Positions 32,326 through 40,389 of a stretch of DNA of 64,000 bases are shown here, piece by piece. Position numbers and translations under genes: made by a program. The stretch covers positions 496,001-560,000 of the forward strand of contig NZ_PYAX01000006.1 of assembly GCF_003014735.1 (NCBI RefSeq), given 5' to 3'. The notes beneath the pieces were generated by a model. The model ran no database searches, was not told where the DNA came from, and saw only the letters and a list, made by a program, of their open reading frames with translations. Source of the DNA: Saccharothrix carnea. Lineage in GTDB: Bacteria > Actinomycetota > Actinomycetes > Mycobacteriales > Pseudonocardiaceae. Position 1 is the stretch's first letter, and every line of letters starts with the position of its first letter.

Positions 32326-33339
32326 ATGGGATTTCGACGGGCAGCGGTGATCGGTGGCGGTGTCGGCGGCCTGGCCGCGGCGATCGGGTTGCGGCGGCAC
32401 GGGTGGGAGGTGGACGTCTTCGAGCGCTCGGCCGCGCTGCCGGAGGTGGGGACCGGGCTGGGGATCTGGCCGGACGCCCTGTCCGCGCTGGACCGGTTGG
32501 GGCTCGGTGACGCGGCCCGGCGGGTCGGGCGGCGGCAGGCGGACGGGCTGGTGCGCAAGCCGGACGGGACGGTGATCGGGACCATCGCGGCGGGTTCGGT
32601 GCACCTGCTCACGCGGCCGGCGTTGCTCGGGGTGCTCGCGGGCGCGCTGCCGGGCGGGGTGGTCCGGTTCGGCACGGCGGCGGGCCTGGCGGACTGCGCC
32701 GGGTACGACCTGGTCGTGGGCGCGGACGGGATCCACAGCGCGGTGCGCGGCGAGCTGTTCGACGCGCCGGTCCGCCGTTCGGGAGCGATCGGGTGGCGCG
32801 GGACCGTGGACCTCCCCGTCGACACCGGCGGCGAGACGTGGGGCCGCGGCGGCAAGTTCGGCCTCACGCCGCAGGCTGACGGGCGCACCAACTGGTACGC
32901 GATGGGTTCGGACCTCGGGCAGTTCGCCGACTGGCACGACCCGATCCCGCGCGTGCTCGCCGCGGCCACCGACGTGCTGCGGCACGAGCTGCTGTACGTG
33001 CCGCCGTTGCCGTCGTACGTCTCGGGGCGGGTGGTGTTGCTCGGCGACGCGGCGCACGCCATGACACCGGACCTCGGGCAGGGCGCGTGCCAGGCGATCA
33101 TCGACGGGGTGGTGCTGGCGGAGTGCCTGACCGGTGACGTCGACGCGGGGCTGCGGCGGTACGACTCGGCGCGGCGCCGGGTGACGCGACGGCTGGCGGC
33201 GGGGTCGTTGTGGCTCAACCGGCTGGCCCGGATGCGCCGGTTCACCGGTGTGCGCGACGCGGGTCTGCGGGTGGCGCTGGCGTTGGCGCCGAAGTCGCCG
33301 TGGAGCGCGGACCTGGAGCGCGACGAGCTGGCGGGCTAG
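32326..33339 (+). CDS. FAD-dependent monooxygenase (aromatic hydroxylase type)
   Basis: The 337-residue group A flavoprotein monooxygenase has the dinucleotide fold AAVIGGGVGGLAAAIGLRRHGWEVDVFER, the DG motif YDLVVGADGIHSAVR, and the second FAD motif VVLLGDAAHAMTPDLGQGACQAIIDGVVLAE. It has the usual length of the PHBH-like class. I chose ATG 32326; a TTG at 32317 is possible. The substrate is unknown, probably an aromatic compound also sensed by the divergent TetR protein. Confidence 0.9.
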   Translation: MGFRRAAVIGGGVGGLAAAIGLRRHGWEVDVFERSAALPEVGTGLGIWPDALSALDRLGLGDAARRVGRRQADGLVRKPDGTVIGTIAAGSVHLLTRPALLGVLAGALPGGVVRFGTAAGLADCAGYDLVVGADGIHSAVRGELFDAPVRRSGAIGWRGTVDLPVDTGGETWGRGGKFGLTPQADGRTNWYAMGSDLGQFADWHDPIPRVLAAATDVLRHELLYVPPLPSYVSGRVVLLGDAAHAMTPDLGQGACQAIIDGVVLAECLTGDVDAGLRRYDSARRRVTRRLAAGSLWLNRLARMRRFTGVRDAGLRVALALAPKSPWSADLERDELAG

Positions 33340-33346
33340 GACGGGG

Positions 33347-34204
33347 CTACGACTGGGGCAGCTTCACCGTCTTGCGGGTGCGCGGCGCGGAGGGCGGCGG
33401 CACGACCGGGCCGATGTCGCCGTCCGGTGCCTCGTCCAGGTCGACGATCACGGGTGCGTGGTCGCTCGGCCCGGTGCCCTTGCGCGCGTGCCGGTCGACC
33501 CACGCCGCCCGCACCCGTGCCGCCACCGGCGTGGACGCCAGCACCAGGTCGATGCGCATGCCGAGGTCCTGGTGGAACATCCCGGCCCGGTAGTCCCAGT
33601 AGGTGAAGACCCGCTCGTCCGGCCACCGGTCGCGGACCACGTCGTGCAGCCCGACCGCCTGCAGCGCCGCCAACGCCTCCCGTTCGGGCGCGGTCACGTG
33701 CGTGTGGCCGACGTAGGCCGCCGGGTCGAACACGTCGGCGTCGGCGGGCGCGATGTTGACGTCACCGCACACCACGGCGTCCTCCGGACCGGCCGCCACC
33801 ACGTCCCGCAACGCAGCCAGCCAGGCCAGCTTGTAGTGGTAGTGGTCGGAGTCCGGCGTGCGCCCGTTGGGCACGTAGACGGAGTGCACCCGCACCCCAC
33901 CGCACGTCGCCGCCACCGCCCGCGCTTCGGGCTCCGGGAACCCGGGCCCGTCCGCGAGCCCGTCCACCACGTCGTCCAACCCGACCCGGGACAGGATGGC
34001 GACGCCGTTCCACCGGCCCTCCCCGTGCACCGCCACCTCGTACCCGCGGCCGGACAGCTCCTCGCCGAGGAGCGCCGTGAACGCGTCGTCCGCGAGTTTC
34101 GTCTCCTGCAGGCAGACCACATCGGGCCGCCGCTGGTCGAGCCACGGCAAGAACCGGGGCACCCGCTGCTTGACCGAGTTCACGTTCCAAGTAGCCACCC
34201 GCAC
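33347..34204 (-). CDS. xth: Exodeoxyribonuclease III
   Basis: The 285-residue AP endonuclease/exonuclease III has the expected motifs: RVATWNVNSVKQR at the start, DVVCLQETKL (metal Glu), VYVPNGRT (Tyr), VVCGDVNIAP (Asp/Asn), and FTYWDYRAGMFHQDLGMRIDLVLAS with the final GPSDHAPVIVDL (His). It repairs abasic sites in DNA. It starts at GTG 34204. It is convergent with the monooxygenase gene and immediately precedes the tRNA-Lys insertion site. Confidence 0.92.
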   Translation of the reverse strand: MRVATWNVNSVKQRVPRFLPWLDQRRPDVVCLQETKLADDAFTALLGEELSGRGYEVAVHGEGRWNGVAILSRVGLDDVVDGLADGPGFPEPEARAVAATCGGVRVHSVYVPNGRTPDSDHYHYKLAWLAALRDVVAAGPEDAVVCGDVNIAPADADVFDPAAYVGHTHVTAPEREALAALQAVGLHDVVRDRWPDERVFTYWDYRAGMFHQDLGMRIDLVLASTPVAARVRAAWVDRHARKGTGPSDHAPVIVDLDEAPDGDIGPVVPPPSAPRTRKTVKLPQS

Positions 34205-34359
34205 ACACCCACGGTAGTCCGAACACCCACCCCCGACGCCCACCAACCCTCTGACCAGCACTGCGACCCTCCCACCGGGACAAGACGTGACACCACCCAC
34301 ACCACCGCCCCGACCACCCCGCTCACCGACCGCCCCGGTCTCGGTAAGCTGTCGGTCAA

Positions 34360-34435
34360 GGGCTGCTAGCTCAATTGGCAGAGCAGGAGACTTTTAATCT
34401 TCGGGTTCAGGGTTCGAGTCCCTGGCGGCCCACCA
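34360..34435 (+). tRNA. tRNA-Lys (TTT), integration site of the island
   Basis: The complete cloverleaf has acceptor GGGCTGC/GCGGCCC, anticodon loop CTTTTAA with anticodon TTT, T-arm GGGTTCGAGTCCC, discriminator A and encoded CCA (34433-34435). Its last 37 bp, from the 3' side of the anticodon loop through CCA, are repeated exactly at 43274-43310, marking an integration event that kept the tRNA intact. Confidence 0.96.
34399..34435 (+). repeat. Left attachment repeat (37 bp, inside tRNA-Lys)
   Basis: The sequence is identical over 37 bp to 43274-43310 and ends with the encoded CCA. Identity stops abruptly on both sides, as expected for an attB/attP core. Confidence 0.9.
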
Positions 34436-34486
34436 AACTACCTGGTCAAGCGGTTGGGCCAGGGTTCAGCGAAGTCGAATCCCCAT

Positions 34487-34852
34487 TTACCCCTCACTTA
34501 CGGTGATGACAGCCCCGAGCGCGTCCGCCGCCGCACGTCCCGGTGACCGGCGACCCATGTAGACGTCTTGGGTCATCGACGGTCGGGAGTGACCGAGCAG
34601 GTCGGCGATCTGCCTCGCCGTCAGACCTGCCTCGTCGAGCAGCGTCGCGACCGTCCTCCGAAAGGTTCGGAAAGTCACCCATTCGTAGCCCGCTCGAGCG
34701 ATGAACGGCTTCCATGCGCGATTGCGGACGTTGGTTGCTTCACGGATCGTCCCGGTCGGGCTGGGGAAGATCGGGCCGTCGAGGTTCAGTGCCTTCGAGC
34801 GCCTTTCCACGAGCATCGCGACGCACCAATCGGGGAGCGGAATCGGTCGCTC
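34487..34852 (-). pseudogene. Tyrosine integrase, C-terminal remnant
   Basis: The frame encodes only the catalytic C-terminus of a phage/AICE-type tyrosine recombinase: IPLPDWCVAMLVERR, GYEWVTFRTFRRTVATLLDEAGLTARQIADLLGHSRPSMTQDVYMGRR. The R-x-x-T in FRRTVATL, the H in LLGHSR and the Tyr nucleophile in QDVYMGR are present, but the N-terminal two thirds, including the first catalytic Arg, are missing. Upstream, the coding sequence runs directly into a GntR fragment on the other strand near 34840, marking a deletion junction. It lies 51 bp from the tRNA, where an element's own integrase is expected. Confidence 0.85.
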
Positions 34853-35094
34853 GCGCGCTGGACCAGCTCCGCAACGAAGGGCTGGTCATCTCCCGGCAGG
34901 GCGAGGGCACCATCGTGGTGAAGAAGCCCGAAGCCCATGCGGGGGACGACGTGCCCTCACCGCATGAGCTTCGGCAGATGTTCGACCGCATCAACTCGGT
35001 CCTGGACGACCTCAGCCAGCGCGTCGCCGCTGTCGAGGCTGAGGTTTTCGGGACCACGCAAGACGAGCCTCGACCCGACTCAACCGATCACTGA
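34840..35094 (+). pseudogene. GntR-family regulator, N-terminally truncated remnant
   Basis: The residues VARALDQLRNEGLVISRQGEGTIVVKK are the second half of a GntR winged helix (recognition helix and wing). They are followed by a short helical C-terminus (ELRQMFDRINSVLDDLSQRVAAVEAEVFG) like those of KorSA-type regulators on actinomycete integrative elements. The first helices of the HTH are absent because the frame begins at the junction with the integrase remnant. No start codon in good context remains. Confidence 0.75.
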
Positions 35095-35179
35095 GTTCTT
35101 CCAGGCGCACCAGGAGTTCGGAGGCTTGGGCGTGGAGATCCCGCCAGTCCTCCGCCGTCCAGTCGTCCTCTTCAGACAC
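35012..35179 (-). CDS. Small charged protein of the island (55 residues)
   Basis: The frame starts at GTG 35179 with AAGGGGG five bases upstream and encodes an acidic N-terminus (SEEDDWTAEDWRDLHAQASELLVRLEELSDRLSRVEARL) likely to form a coiled coil, ending basic. It follows the two co-oriented genes at 35222-35901 by 42 bp and looks like the third member of that operon. It overlaps the 3' part of the GntR remnant on the opposite strand by 83 bp. No homologue is recognised. Confidence 0.5.
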   Translation of the reverse strand: MSEEDDWTAEDWRDLHAQASELLVRLEELSDRLSRVEARLAWSRKPQPRQRRRAG

Positions 35180-35221
35180 CACGCCCCCTTGCCGTTCCCG
35201 CCGAACCCCGGACCTCCGCCG

Positions 35222-35557
35222 CTACGCCGAGCAGGCAGCCACCTCCGCTGTCTCCAGACGTTCGCCGATGTCGGGCAACCAGACCAGTCGCGCCCTCAGT
35301 TGGTGGCGCCTGCTGCTGAACAGGTGCAAGGCGTTCTCGGGCTTTCCCAGACTCATGCGGGAGTGGTCATCCACTGCGAAAACCTCCGCACGGTCTTCGA
35401 ATGCAAAGCCCCATGCGGCGACCCACGCGTCCACGCGTTCACCGAACTCCTGCACCACGGCGAACACTCGCGGCGGGGCCGTCGTCACCATCGTGTCCAG
35501 CAGCCCCGAGAACTCCACTTCACCGCACAACGGCTTCAAGTCCTCGACCTCGTTCAC
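35222..35557 (-). CDS. Island protein of unknown function (111 residues)
   Basis: The protein contains EVEFSGLLDTMVTTAPPRVFAVVQEFGERVDAWVAAWGFAFEDRAEVFAVDDHSRMSLGKPENAL, a pattern I recognise as recurrent in streptomycete plasmids and integrative elements but without known function. It overlaps the upstream gene by four bases, so the two are translationally coupled. The fold looks alpha/beta and cytoplasmic. Confidence 0.65.
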   Translation of the reverse strand: MNEVEDLKPLCGEVEFSGLLDTMVTTAPPRVFAVVQEFGERVDAWVAAWGFAFEDRAEVFAVDDHSRMSLGKPENALHLFSSRRHQLRARLVWLPDIGERLETAEVAACSA

Positions 35558-35901
35558 TGGCCGACCTCCCCGTCCTCACGCTTCAAAGCCGTCAGCGCGT
35601 TCACCTCGTCGGGAGTCGTGTTCACCAGGGCGCTCAAGTGCTCGAAGTCGAGCGGTGCGAGCTTGGTGAGCGCTTCGCAGCGGTCGGCGAACTGCGTGGC
35701 CGACTGGGCCAGCTCACGCGCGAAGCTGATCGCCAGCTGCGCACCGCCCTCACGCCCGGCGATCTGCACCGTCAGCCGCGCGTCACCGGACGTGATCACC
35801 AGGGACGGATGTCCCTGTGCCCGTTCCACCAACGCCGACTCGGCGTCCTCCTCCGGCTGGAGGAGCAAGTACATCCCCATCGGTTCGACCTCCATGTACA
35901 C
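35554..35901 (-). CDS. Island protein of unknown function (115 residues)
   Basis: The small soluble protein has a beta-rich N-terminus (MYLLLQPEEDAESALVERAQGHPSLVITSGDARLTVQIAG) and a helical C-terminus (AISFARELAQSATQFADRCEALTKLA). It is the first gene of a three-gene minus-strand operon and overlaps the next by ATGA. No family is recognised. It is divergent from the HTH regulator at 36044. Confidence 0.65.
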   Translation of the reverse strand: MYMEVEPMGMYLLLQPEEDAESALVERAQGHPSLVITSGDARLTVQIAGREGGAQLAISFARELAQSATQFADRCEALTKLAPLDFEHLSALVNTTPDEVNALTALKREDGEVGQ

Positions 35902-36043
35902 CTGGGACTTACTCGACCAGATTCACGCGGAAGGAAGACCGATCCCATACCAATGGCTGATCAGATATCGGCGTCACCACTAACCGCAGGTCAGCACGGT
36001 AATCACCGAGTTACACTCAGAAGTAGGCACAGCTCGACCGGGG

Positions 36044-37504
36044 GTGAACGGCCACGTGACCACGTCCAAGCGACGCTGCCGCACGTGTGACACCTTGCTG
36101 GCCAGTGACAACCGGGGCGAACACTGTGGCCGCTGCACCGCGGCTTCTACACTCCGCGCCCCGACACTGCCGCCGGAGTTCTGGGCCAAGCCCACCCTCC
36201 GCGAGGCATTCGAGTCACGCAACATCGGCCAGGTCTTCCGCGCCTACCGCCAGGCACAGAACCCGACCGTCCCCCAAGCCACCCTCGCCGCCTGGCTCGA
36301 ACTCACCCAAGGCCGCGTCAGCGAAGTCGAACGCTCCCGCCGCCCGGTCACCGACCTCGAACGCCTCGAACGCTGGTGCGACGCCCTCCACGTCCCGCGC
36401 CACCTCCGCTGGTTCGACGGCACCGCGCGGGAAGTCCACGACGTCCGCAACCTGTACGCGAGCCGCACCGTCGACCCGAGCCCGGCCTACTCACCCCACC
36501 AGTCATGGGCACCGGTCGACCAACCACCACCCCAGCCCGCTCAAGAGCTGGACATCGTGCAAGTAGGCATCCCACGCCTACGCCGCGCGCTCGACATCCT
36601 CGATCTACCCGACGACGGCCCCACCCGAAGCCTCCCCGAGCTGGCCGCCGACGTCGCCCGCATGAACGAACACCGCCTCGAAGCCCGCTACGGCGAACTC
36701 GTCCGCCACCTACCGGCCCTGATCGGCGAACTGGCCCGAGCCCGCCAACTCCTCGACCCAGCCGACCGCCGCCATGTCGCGTCCCTGCTGACCCTGGCCC
36801 TACGCGCCGCCGACGGCGTGGCCTACAAGTACCGCTACTTCGACCTGTCGGCCCGTCTCATCGACCTCATGCGCACGACCGCGAACGAGTCTGACAATGC
36901 ACTCCTACCCGCCGCAGTGGCCTACGTGCGCACCGAAACGTTCTTCGCCAGCGGCGACCTCCACACCGCCGCCCGCGCCCTCGACCACGCCGCGGACCAA
37001 CTCCCCACCCGCGACCTGAAACAGGCACCCACCGCAGCCGCCTTCGGTGCACTCCACATGCGAGCCGCAGTCGTCGCCGCCCGAGCAGGCAAAGCCGACA
37101 TCGCCGCCGACCACCTACTCACCGCCCGCTATGCCGCCCACGCCGCGCCCGAGGGCATCTACCACGGCACCGCCTTCGGCCCCGCATCGCTGCGCATCCA
37201 CGAGCTGGCCGTTGCCGCCGAACTACGCGACGCAGCAGGCATCCAACGAGCCTCCACCTGGCACCCGCCCGCCGAACTACCCGCCGAACGCCGCTCGCAC
37301 TACTACATCGACCTGGCCCGAGCCCAACTCGACCTCGGCCGCCACGAAGACGCCTACCTGTGCCTGCAAGTCGCCCGCCAAGCCGCACCCGAACACGTCC
37401 GCGCACACCCACAGGTCCGCCAAGCCCTATCCGTGCTGCTGCGCACCCACCCGTCACTCAGCTCCGGCCTACTCGACCTGGCCGCCTGGGCGGGCGCTCG
37501 CTGA
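36044..37504 (+). CDS. HTH regulator with N-terminal zinc ribbon and TPR-like C-terminus
   Basis: The 486-residue protein begins with a probable zinc ribbon (CRTCDTLLASDNRGEHCGRC). An XRE-type HTH follows (about 65-125: IGQVFRAYRQAQNPTVPQATLAAWLELTQGRVSEVERSRRPVTDLERLERWCDALHVPRHLRWF). The remainder is an all-helical region of about 350 residues with TPR-like helical pairs (LLTLALRAADGVAYKYRYFDLSARLIDLM.., RAQLDLGRHEDAYLCLQVARQAAPEH). Such proteins are common on actinomycete mobile elements and may bind peptide or small ligands. The start is GTG 36044 or GTG 36056. Confidence 0.8.
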   Translation: MNGHVTTSKRRCRTCDTLLASDNRGEHCGRCTAASTLRAPTLPPEFWAKPTLREAFESRNIGQVFRAYRQAQNPTVPQATLAAWLELTQGRVSEVERSRRPVTDLERLERWCDALHVPRHLRWFDGTAREVHDVRNLYASRTVDPSPAYSPHQSWAPVDQPPPQPAQELDIVQVGIPRLRRALDILDLPDDGPTRSLPELAADVARMNEHRLEARYGELVRHLPALIGELARARQLLDPADRRHVASLLTLALRAADGVAYKYRYFDLSARLIDLMRTTANESDNALLPAAVAYVRTETFFASGDLHTAARALDHAADQLPTRDLKQAPTAAAFGALHMRAAVVAARAGKADIAADHLLTARYAAHAAPEGIYHGTAFGPASLRIHELAVAAELRDAAGIQRASTWHPPAELPAERRSHYYIDLARAQLDLGRHEDAYLCLQVARQAAPEHVRAHPQVRQALSVLLRTHPSLSSGLLDLAAWAGAR

Positions 37505-37513
37505 GCGGCTACG

Positions 37514-38161
37514 TCAGCCGTTCGCCAGCAGCTCCGGCAGGTCGTGCAGAGAGTCGATCACCCAATCGGCATCCCGACGCACCAACGGGTCATCCGCCCA
37601 CAGGTACCCCCACGGCCCACGCCGGATCAACGCCGTACGCAACCCAGCCGCCTTCGCCGCCACAACATCGTTGTCCCGGTGATCACCGACGTAGAGCACA
37701 TCACCAGCCGCAGCCACGGGCGTCATCTCCACCACCCGCTCGAAGAACTCCGCCGCAGGCTTGGCCACGCCCCACTCGCCAGACGTCGCCAACCCATCCA
37801 CCGGCAACTTCAACCCACGCAGCAACTCAGCCGCCCGAGCAGTCTGGTTCCCCGCAACCCCAACCCACACCCCAAGCTCCCGCAACCGCGTCAACCCCGC
37901 TCGCACATCCGGGTACAGATCGCCCTCCTCGATGCGCTCCCCAACCCCAGCCTCCTCCCGCAACCGCCGCTCCCGAGCCACATCAAACCCAGGCCGGAAG
38001 TACTGGAACGTCTCCGCGTTATCCCGCCCCGCCGCAGTCACCGCCCCCAGCACCGTCGAGAACGTATGCCGAGAGACTCCAACCCAGTCCGCCCAAGCAC
38101 CCCACTCCCGTGAGTCGTCCAACAACGTCTCACCAACGTCAAACATCACCGCCGTTACCAT
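37514..38161 (-). CDS. HAD-superfamily hydrolase
   Basis: The 215-residue protein starts at ATG 38161 after GGGG. Motif I is MFDVGETLLDD (nucleophile Asp in DxGxTL), motif II lies in VGVAGNQTA (the usual Ser/Thr is replaced by Asn-Gln-Thr), the motif III Lys is in WGVAKPAAEFF, and motif IV is VLYVGDHRDNDVVAAKAAG. It is a phosphoglycolate-phosphatase-like phosphatase, substrate unknown. It ends 9 bp from the convergent HTH gene, inside the island. Confidence 0.88.
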   Translation of the reverse strand: MVTAVMFDVGETLLDDSREWGAWADWVGVSRHTFSTVLGAVTAAGRDNAETFQYFRPGFDVARERRLREEAGVGERIEEGDLYPDVRAGLTRLRELGVWVGVAGNQTARAAELLRGLKLPVDGLATSGEWGVAKPAAEFFERVVEMTPVAAAGDVLYVGDHRDNDVVAAKAAGLRTALIRRGPWGYLWADDPLVRRDADWVIDSLHDLPELLANG

Positions 38162-38228
38162 GACATACCCCAGATAACTTTGCGACTCAATCCGAATATT
38201 ATCAACTTCGAATGTACCAACACTCGAA

Positions 38229-38747
38229 CTATTGCCGCCAAGATCGACCGCCAACCGTAGGATTAAGCCGCCTAATGAACCAATCCGCCACTTCTTTTGA
38301 AATTTTCACCAGGTCGATCGCACGCCGACTGTTCAGACCTTCATTAAGCCCGTGCGCGATTTGATTTCGACGCCCGACCAAAAGATGAAGTTCCGCTTTT
38401 ATGTGACCATCGTCCGCATTGATGAATTCTTCAAACTCGTCCTTCCAAGTCTGATCGAATCGACCGAGAAGAGCAGTCAAGTTCTCAGGGGAAGGGTTTC
38501 TGCTTCTAGCCATCCATGACAAAGAGAAGCTAAGAGATGTGCCGCCTGCGTGTTCATGCAGGAATCCTATTGATGTTTCGTGAACAACTTGCTCTAGGTA
38601 TCCGCAAGCACGAACCACCAAAAAACGAGTTAGCCACATTTGCTCATCGTCGTTACGTTCCGAGGGATCCTTGACCGCTTCCACAAGCGCATCAAGACTT
38701 CTTTCAAGGCTCGCGAGCGCGAAAGGAGGCCAAGCTGATGCCTTCAT
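38229..38747 (-). CDS. HEPN-family RNase, partner of DUF262 protein
   Basis: The 172-residue helical protein carries the HEPN active-site motif R-x4-H in LLVGRRNQIAHGLNEG near residue 133. It belongs, by overall pattern (SLERSLDALVEAVKDP at the start, FLVVRACGYLEQVVHETSI, LNSRRAIDLVKISKEVADWF), to the MAE_28990/RiboL-PSP-like HEPN group found beside DUF262 proteins. ATG 38747 overlaps the DUF262 stop. Expected activity is RNA cleavage in response to infection or another trigger sensed by its partner. Base composition is much less GC-rich than the flanking chromosome. Confidence 0.78.
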   Translation of the reverse strand: MKASAWPPFALASLERSLDALVEAVKDPSERNDDEQMWLTRFLVVRACGYLEQVVHETSIGFLHEHAGGTSLSFSLSWMARSRNPSPENLTALLGRFDQTWKDEFEEFINADDGHIKAELHLLVGRRNQIAHGLNEGLNSRRAIDLVKISKEVADWFIRRLNPTVGGRSWRQ

Positions 38748-39886
38748 GCATCCGCCATGAGTGCACGACTTGCACGATCCAGGCGGTCTCGAACGTTCTC
38801 CTCTCGAGCGGTCGCACGAGAGATAGCCGGAATCAACTTGTCATCTGTCGCGAGTTCGTCGAGTGCCCTACGAATGATGTCAGGGTCATCTGACATACCG
38901 GAGCCCAAGCGTCGCATTGTGGCAACGAAGACTGCTTCGAGCAGAGCGACGTTAACCCGAGTCGGCCGACGAAGCATAGGGCGAGCACCTGCATTAAAAA
39001 GCGCATACGCCGACTTCTCAAATAGAAGCGCCAGAGCCGCACCGTCCAACTTTGAAAGTTCGCGGTGATCCCCAAGAAAGTCATTGAGGAACTTCTTTAG
39101 AGGCGTATGATATTCGGCCGCCCGTGAGTACAGCGCAATAATTCTGAGCACAAGTTCATGGTCTCGAACCCTGGGCGACTTAGGGCCATATAGAACTCGC
39201 CATGGTTCAAGATCATTCAATCGGGTCAAAAGATTGACCAGCGCACCTGGGTAAAGCGCGATTCGGATTTCATGTGGAGTGAGCTGAGTCCCACCCGAGT
39301 TTAGGCGCTCGAAGACTTGATAGACAGCCTCTAGCGACTCTTTTGTACCATCAGTACGTACGATTGTAGCTGTAATGAAAGTGTTGTCCAGGGTTCGCCG
39401 TTGTTCGGGGTTCAATGATTTATAGGTAAGCCCTTTAAACTGCTTGGCAACATTATCGAGAACAAATTCAACCTTGTTATGAATTCCATTGTAAAACGCT
39501 TCAAGCGTCTTCAGGCGCTGCTGGCCATCGAGTACCAGGTAACGCTTGTCCGCTTGCTGTACCAGCATAATCCCCGGAATTGGATATCCGAGCAAAAGCG
39601 ATTCAATGAAACGGTCCATTTGAGGACGTCGCCATACAAAACTACGCTGAAATGCCTCGACCTCCAGACTCGCGTCACCGTGTCCGAAGTTAGGAATTAC
39701 TATGTCGCCCCGGGAAAGTCGACGAACTAGACCTTCCGCGTCGAAATCTGCGCCAGAATAAGTAACTCCTTCGACCTCGGCCTCTGCCTCATCGAGTTCT
39801 TCCACCTCTTCGTTGGTCAGAAGAGTAGGTTCTTGCTCGTCAAGCAAATTTTGCCCTGATGCAATGCCATCTTGACGTGACTCCAT
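38744..39886 (-). CDS. DUF262 (ParB/Srx-like, DGQQR) protein without HNH domain
   Basis: The 380-residue protein has an acidic N-terminal tail, then the DUF262 core: FQRSFVWRRPQMDRFIESLLLGYPIPGIMLVQQADKRYLVLDGQQRLKTLEAFYNG, including the DGQQR nucleotide/DNA-sensing motif, VFERLNSGGTQLTPHEIRIALYPG and a helical C-terminus. GmrS and SspE carry the same domain, but the DUF1524 HNH nuclease found in them is absent. The separately encoded HEPN protein probably replaces it as effector. The two genes overlap by four bases. Low GC and mixed codons indicate recent acquisition from a different background. Confidence 0.82.
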   Translation of the reverse strand: MESRQDGIASGQNLLDEQEPTLLTNEEVEELDEAEAEVEGVTYSGADFDAEGLVRRLSRGDIVIPNFGHGDASLEVEAFQRSFVWRRPQMDRFIESLLLGYPIPGIMLVQQADKRYLVLDGQQRLKTLEAFYNGIHNKVEFVLDNVAKQFKGLTYKSLNPEQRRTLDNTFITATIVRTDGTKESLEAVYQVFERLNSGGTQLTPHEIRIALYPGALVNLLTRLNDLEPWRVLYGPKSPRVRDHELVLRIIALYSRAAEYHTPLKKFLNDFLGDHRELSKLDGAALALLFEKSAYALFNAGARPMLRRPTRVNVALLEAVFVATMRRLGSGMSDDPDIIRRALDELATDDKLIPAISRATAREENVRDRLDRASRALMADA

Positions 39887-39964
39887 GGATCACAATCTAC
39901 CTTGTGACGGCGCATCCCACTACAACGCAGGTGTTCAGACTTTCTTCTCTTGTTCAAGGCGGCC

Positions 39965-40132
39965 CCCTGCGGGGGCCGCTGGCCGTTCGTGTCCTTTGAG
40001 CCGTTGTGGGACAGCCTCCGGCGATGTCCTTGGTCGCGCCCAAGTGGGCCTGGCGGCCCACGGGCGCGACACGCGAGGCACCGGAGGCTGTCCCACAACG
40101 GCGGGAGGTCACGGCCAGCGGCCCCCGCAGGG
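39965..40132. repeat. 168-bp extended palindrome (long hairpin)
   Basis: Nested arms pair almost end to end: 39965-39986 with 40111-40132 (22 bp, perfect), 40001-40021 with 40081-40101 (21 bp, perfect), 40033-40041 with 40062-40070 (9 bp), and 40044-40050 with 40055-40061 (7 bp) around the loop TGGC. It lies between the NB-ARC gene end and the DUF262 start, with no convincing ORF. It could be a MITE-like element, a replication or transfer origin of the ancestral plasmid, or a terminator. Confidence 0.85.
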
Positions 40133-40389
40133 ATCCGCGAGTTACAGATTGCTTCGCATAGTTCGGCGAGCTGTCGCCTCCTCCGACCTCAGCTCACACC
40201 CGGCTGAGATGCAGAGGGCATGGGACGAGCGCCGAGTGGTCAATTAGGCCGGGTGGTCTTGGCGCTCAGCTGCCGCGCCTGTGGACAGCTCAACGCCTTG
40301 ACGGCGTCGACCAGCCCACAGGCTTGCCGACGTGCATACGGGTTCCGAGTGCAGTCGATGTCGCACCAAGTCGAAAGTCTTCGCACTAT
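40133..40389. other. Intergenic region downstream of the NB-ARC gene
   Basis: I see no gene here. Around 40277-40320 an imperfect 19-bp stem (CTGTGG arms with ACGCC at the inner end, about 14 pairs) could be the terminator of the minus-strand NB-ARC gene. Confidence 0.35.

Noticed and set aside
39885-40247. Small ORFs across the giant palindrome
   Set aside because: They run through both arms of the hairpin, have no family similarity or ribosome site, and disagree in strand.
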